Positions 6,006-8,656 of a DNA stretch of 8,656 bases are shown here, one piece after another. The first letter of the stretch is position 1; every line of letters begins with the position of its first letter. The stretch comes from Pseudomonadota bacterium. Lineage in GTDB: Bacteria; Myxococcota; Bradymonadia; UBA4248. Below the pieces are notes generated by a model. It was not told where the DNA came from. It was given only the letters and a program-made list of their open reading frames with translations, and made no database searches. The DNA lies in contig JAGBXG010000315.1 of assembly GCA_017629415.1 (NCBI GenBank), positions 1 to 8,656 on the forward strand, read 5' to 3'. Position numbers and translations under genes: made by a program.

Positions 6006-7295
6006 ATGACAGAAATCATTGATGTATTTGCCAGAGAAATTCTTGATTCACGTGGAAATCCCACCATTGAAGTCGATGTGGCACTTGCCAATGGCGCACA
6101 CGGACGCGCCAGTGTTCCTTCAGGTGCCTCCACGGGTGAACATGAAGCCAAAGAACTCCGGGATAAAGATATCAAACGTTATGGCGGAAAAGGTGTCTTG
6201 AAAGCCATTAACGGTATCCGCGACATCATCGCCCCAGAAATCAACGGACTGGACGCAACAGCCCAAGATTTGATCGACCGCATGATGTGCCATTTGGATG
6301 ACACTGAAAATAAAGCCATGCTGGGAGCCAATGCCATATTGGCGATATCTTTGGCCGTTGCCAAAGCTGCTGCCAACAGCCTTGAACAGCCGCTTTATCG
6401 ATATTTGGGCGGCGTACAAGCTAACAGCTTACCCGTGCCACTTATCAACATCATTAATGGCGGCATGCACGTCGATAACGACCTCGACATTCAGGAATTC
6501 GCTATCGCTCCGGTGGGATTACCCTCATTCTCTGAAGCCATTCGAGCCTCCAGTGAAGTTTTTCATGCCATGCGCTCTATTTTGCATGAAAAAGGCCTTT
6601 CCACTTCTGTCGTGGATGAAGGCGGTTTTGCTCCTCAAATTGCGCATACCAAAGAAGCCCTCGATCTCATCATGGAAGCCATCAACAAAGTCGGTTACAA
6701 ACCCGGCTCCGACTTTATGATTTCTGTCGACTGTGCCGCCAGCGAGTTCTATTGCCCCAATGATAAAGTTTACGAACTTCGGGGAGAAGGATTGGTCGTA
6801 GATAGTGAGAAATTGGCCGAATATTATGATGAAGCCATGAAAGGTTATCCGCTGCTCTTCATCGAAGATCCTTTCGAACAAAACGATTGGATGGCTTGGA
6901 AACGTTTCACTGCAAAACACAAAAAACTTCATGTCATTGGAGATGACCTGTTTGTCACCAATGCCAAACTGCTCAATATCGGACTGGATGCCAAAGCCGC
7001 TAACGGTATCGTCATTAAACCCAATCAAATCGGTACATTAACCGAAACTTTGGAAGCTATCCGCGTGGCTCAGCGTCGAGGTATTATGACCATCTTAAGC
7101 CATCGTTCCGGTGAAACAGAAGACACCTTCATCGCCGATCTGTGCGTTGCCACCAACAGCCGTATGATCAAAGCCGGCGGCATGGCACGTTCCGAACGTA
7201 TCGCAAAATATAATCAATTGCTCCGAATTGAAGAAGAATTGGGCGAAGATGCCACTTATGTAGGTGTCTATGCCATGAGACCAAACGACAATTGA
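6006..7295 (+). CDS. eno: Enolase (phosphopyruvate hydratase)
   Basis: Enolase converts 2-phosphoglycerate to phosphoenolpyruvate in glycolysis and back in gluconeogenesis. It is cytoplasmic, Mg-dependent and usually a dimer or octamer. The 429 residues match the family length. Visible sites are the mobile loop GASTGEHEA, HVDNDLDIQEF, the proton-relay E205 in DEGGFAP, metal ligands D242 (SVDCAASEFY), E287 (FIEDPF) and D313 (GDDLF), the catalytic base K338 (IVIKPNQIGT), the SHRSGETED loop (365-373) and K389 (IKAGG). All catalytic residues are present. Small oddities are VVDEGGF where VGDEGGF is usual, and IKAGGMARSER where IKTG is nearly universal. MTEIIDVFAREILDSRGNP is the classic N terminus, so the ATG at 6006 is preferred to the in-frame TTG at 5991. 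The Shine-Dalgarno is weak (GAAG at 5995). Terminators on both sides indicate a single-gene transcript. Confidence 0.98.
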   Translation: MTEIIDVFAREILDSRGNPTIEVDVALANGAHGRASVPSGASTGEHEAKELRDKDIKRYGGKGVLKAINGIRDIIAPEINGLDATAQDLIDRMMCHLDDTENKAMLGANAILAISLAVAKAAANSLEQPLYRYLGGVQANSLPVPLINIINGGMHVDNDLDIQEFAIAPVGLPSFSEAIRASSEVFHAMRSILHEKGLSTSVVDEGGFAPQIAHTKEALDLIMEAINKVGYKPGSDFMISVDCAASEFYCPNDKVYELRGEGLVVDSEKLAEYYDEAMKGYPLLFIEDPFEQNDWMAWKRFTAKHKKLHVIGDDLFVTNAKLLNIGLDAKAANGIVIKPNQIGTLTETLEAIRVAQRRGIMTILSHRSGETEDTFIADLCVATNSRMIKAGGMARSERIAKYNQLLRIEEELGEDATYVGVYAMRPNDN

Positions 7296-7384
7296 TGCTA
7301 TCAAACAAATAAATATCCCCATGTTGTTCGCTCAAACATCAGTTTAAAAAAGCGGATAGCTTCTGGAATTTTATGCCCTCTGAC

Positions 7385-7409
7385 AAAACGCCATCTTGAT
7401 GGCGTTTTT
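7385..7409 (+). terminator. Rho-independent terminator after enolase
   Basis: ACGCCAT (7388-7394) pairs with ATGGCGT (7399-7405) around a CTTG loop. The stem is extended by AAA/TTT and ends in a T-run (7405-7409, then CTTTTC). It lies 90 bases after the enolase stop but only 15 bases before the next start codon. Confidence 0.9.
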
Positions 7410-7424
7410 CTTTTCAAAAGAAAT

Positions 7425-8528
7425 ATGACTGCTGAATTTACGCCTTGGCCTTGTACATCATTGTCACAATATCCACTCTCTGAAGATTGGACAGACACTT
7501 TTCCTGCAGAATCGCTTTCCAGATATCACTATATTCATATTAAAAATGTGACCCATACATTCTTTTTAGAACCGACAATGACAAAAACTTATGCCATGCT
7601 CAGAGATTATGCATTTCAGCAAGGGGATATGTCGAATGCCAATCCTCTCGACATGGAGTTCTTTCACAATATTTTGACCCATGATTACCCGTTTTTTATG
7701 GGCCATAAAAAAACAGAAATTCAATCGGCTTTTGATTTAAGTGCCAAAAAATTTCAAGGCATGGGACACCTAAAATCTTCGCATTTCGATTTATGGCGTG
7801 TGGAAAATGCCACCCTTGGATTTGCACAGCTTCAAAGTCTGACCAATCCAGGCAAAATTAACGCTTTCGTATCTTTGACTGAAATGCCCAAGAAAGGCGA
7901 CATCCTGTTTGCACGCACTTTACCAATAGGATTATTGGGCCAAATCATGATGCATACCGTTGTCGAACCTTGGGATACCGTCATGCCAGAGCATGTGGAT
8001 AGTATTTTAGCCACATTCCAAATGCAATTTAATGCTTTTAAAAACAAATTTCCTCATACGACCTCGCGAGCATTTATGAAGATTGCGGCTTATCATTTCT
8101 ACGAGCTGATACAGTCCAAAGATCTCATCCCGATTCTGAATGATAAGCTAAAACCTGTCAAAGATACCGTTTTGGCTCAAAACATATCTTTTATTTTTCC
8201 GGATATCAAAGCCATGCCCAAACTCTCGGATATTCCGGGAGCAAAACGGTTAAAAGACGAAGATGGAAACTGGCTAGATTTGGCCACTGCATCCATTTGC
8301 GAAGATTTGTCGGTCCCTGAAACATTAAGAGAGGCTATCATTTCGAAGGAAAATCGCACCCTGGAAGTGACAATGTTTATGAAAGATGCCGCCGAGGCCT
8401 ATATCACCCAGACACTTGAGCCATTATTTGGCAAAGCCAAAGTCATCCGTAAAACACATCTTCTCGATGACAATGAAACATATCGTGCATTGCGCCATCT
8501 GTCATTACCGCCTCGGCCTCTGTTTTAG
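7425..8528 (+). CDS. Uncharacterised 367-residue protein
   Basis: I do not recognise this protein. It has no signal peptide, no membrane helix and no cysteine-rich or nucleotide-binding motif, so it is probably soluble and cytoplasmic. Residues about 115-185 contain a mixed alpha/beta stretch (DLWRVENATLGFAQLQSL, then KKGDILFARTLPIGLLGQIMMHTVVEP) and residues about 190-250 look helical. The C terminus is basic and proline-rich (LSLPPRPLF). Codon use resembles its neighbours, and a stop-free length of this size supports a real gene. The start is uncertain. The ATG at 7425 is the first in frame after the enolase stop but has only a weak AAAAGAAA before it and lies just behind a terminator. M52 (7578) and M69 (7629, preceded by AAGGGG) are alternatives. 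No functional link to enolase is evident. Confidence 0.7.
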   Translation: MTAEFTPWPCTSLSQYPLSEDWTDTFPAESLSRYHYIHIKNVTHTFFLEPTMTKTYAMLRDYAFQQGDMSNANPLDMEFFHNILTHDYPFFMGHKKTEIQSAFDLSAKKFQGMGHLKSSHFDLWRVENATLGFAQLQSLTNPGKINAFVSLTEMPKKGDILFARTLPIGLLGQIMMHTVVEPWDTVMPEHVDSILATFQMQFNAFKNKFPHTTSRAFMKIAAYHFYELIQSKDLIPILNDKLKPVKDTVLAQNISFIFPDIKAMPKLSDIPGAKRLKDEDGNWLDLATASICEDLSVPETLREAIISKENRTLEVTMFMKDAAEAYITQTLEPLFGKAKVIRKTHLLDDNETYRALRHLSLPPRPLF

Positions 8529-8557
8529 AACGTCTCTAGACAATATTTTTACATTTG

Positions 8558-8574
8558 AGGGGGCCGAGCCCCCT
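8558..8574. repeat. GGGGC-YRA-GCCCC hairpin, third copy
   Basis: AGGGGGC (8558-8564) pairs perfectly with GCCCCCT (8568-8574) around a CGA loop. Core and triloop match the two hairpins at 2858-2902. It starts 29 bases after the stop of the last gene, and has no T-run. Confidence 0.85.
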
Positions 8575-8576
8575 GC

Positions 8577-8603
8577 GGCGCTATGCCTGCCGGCATACGC
8601 GCC
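8577..8603 (+). repeat. TAT/ATAC bulged hairpin, copy 4
   Basis: The outer arms GGCGC and GCGCC pair perfectly. Inside, TATGCC (8582-8587) pairs with GGCATA (8592-8597) around a TGCC loop, with a single bulged C (8598). It begins two bases after the GGGGC hairpin, so both repeat families are joined here. Confidence 0.85.
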
Positions 8604-8612
8604 TACCCCCAA

Positions 8613-8629
8613 TGCGGGCGCTGCCCGCA
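8613..8629. repeat. GC-rich hairpin near the window end
   Basis: TGCGGGC (8613-8619) pairs perfectly with GCCCGCA (8623-8629) around a GCT loop. It is the third hairpin in a row after the last gene. Its core differs from the other two families. Confidence 0.75.
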
Positions 8630-8635
8630 ACGCCC

Positions 8636-8656
8636 GGGGGGGGGGGGGGGGGGGGG
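8636..8656 (+). other. Run of 21 G at the window end
   Basis: The last 21 bases are all G, directly after CGCCC. A homopolymer of this length at a sequence edge is most simply a two-colour sequencing artefact or a broken assembly end, although a genuine G tract cannot be excluded from sequence alone. Confidence 0.85.

Noticed and set aside
6525..7028. 167-residue reading frame on the - strand
   Set aside because: It is a shadow of the well-conserved enolase coding sequence.
7296..7424. Stop-free stretch joining enolase in frame to the next gene, suggesting stop-codon read-through
   Set aside because: The frame is open for 43 codons, but that can occur by chance. It runs through a clear terminator, and the enolase C terminus is already complete.

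Overview
The window looks like a chromosomal piece (probably most or all of a contig) from a Gram-negative, probably anaerobic bacterium. The Gram-negative call rests on an outer-membrane beta-barrel protein with a signal peptide and a PEGA domain. The anaerobe suggestion rests on a clostridial-type 2[4Fe-4S] ferredoxin that looks strongly expressed. PEGA-barrel proteins and well-spaced single-gene units would fit a deltaproteobacterial / Myxococcota-Bradymonadota type lineage, but that placement is a low-confidence inference. No phage, transposase, CRISPR, tRNA or rRNA sequence was seen.

Layout, all genes on the + strand: (1) 1-528, the C-terminal part of a CDP-alcohol phosphatidyltransferase with its complete catalytic motif, cut by the window start. 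(2) 529-1069, a 540-base gap with a 25-bp tandem repeat and an overlapping inverted repeat. (3) 1070-2185, a fold-type-I class V aminotransferase resembling 2-aminoethylphosphonate transaminase, but with Gln at the usual carboxylate-binding Arg. (4) 2186-2458, a gap with two matching hairpins and a 16-bp direct repeat. (5) 2459-2635, a 58-residue ferredoxin followed by a strong terminator. (6) 2698-2939, a gap packed with hairpins. (7) 2940-4106, an APH/choline-kinase-fold phosphotransferase of unknown substrate. (8) 4320-5864, a PEGA-domain outer-membrane barrel protein with its own promoter and terminator. (9) 6006-7295, enolase, with a terminator. (10) 7425-8528, an unrecognised 367-residue protein. 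(11) 8529-8656, a block of palindromes ending in 21 G at the window edge.

Most genes appear to be separate transcription units, with terminators after the ferredoxin, the PEGA protein and enolase. The one possible functional link is between the first two genes. A CDP-alcohol phosphatidyltransferase beside a 2-aminoethylphosphonate-transaminase-like enzyme is the pair expected for making phosphonolipids; the other genes of such a pathway would have to lie upstream, outside the window. Enolase is ordinary glycolysis.

The most unusual material is between genes. Four hairpins share a fixed TAT...ATA-C core with a bulged C and arms that differ in sequence but remain paired. Three further hairpins share a GGGGC-YRA-GCCCC core. 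They look like two families of dispersed REP-like palindromes.
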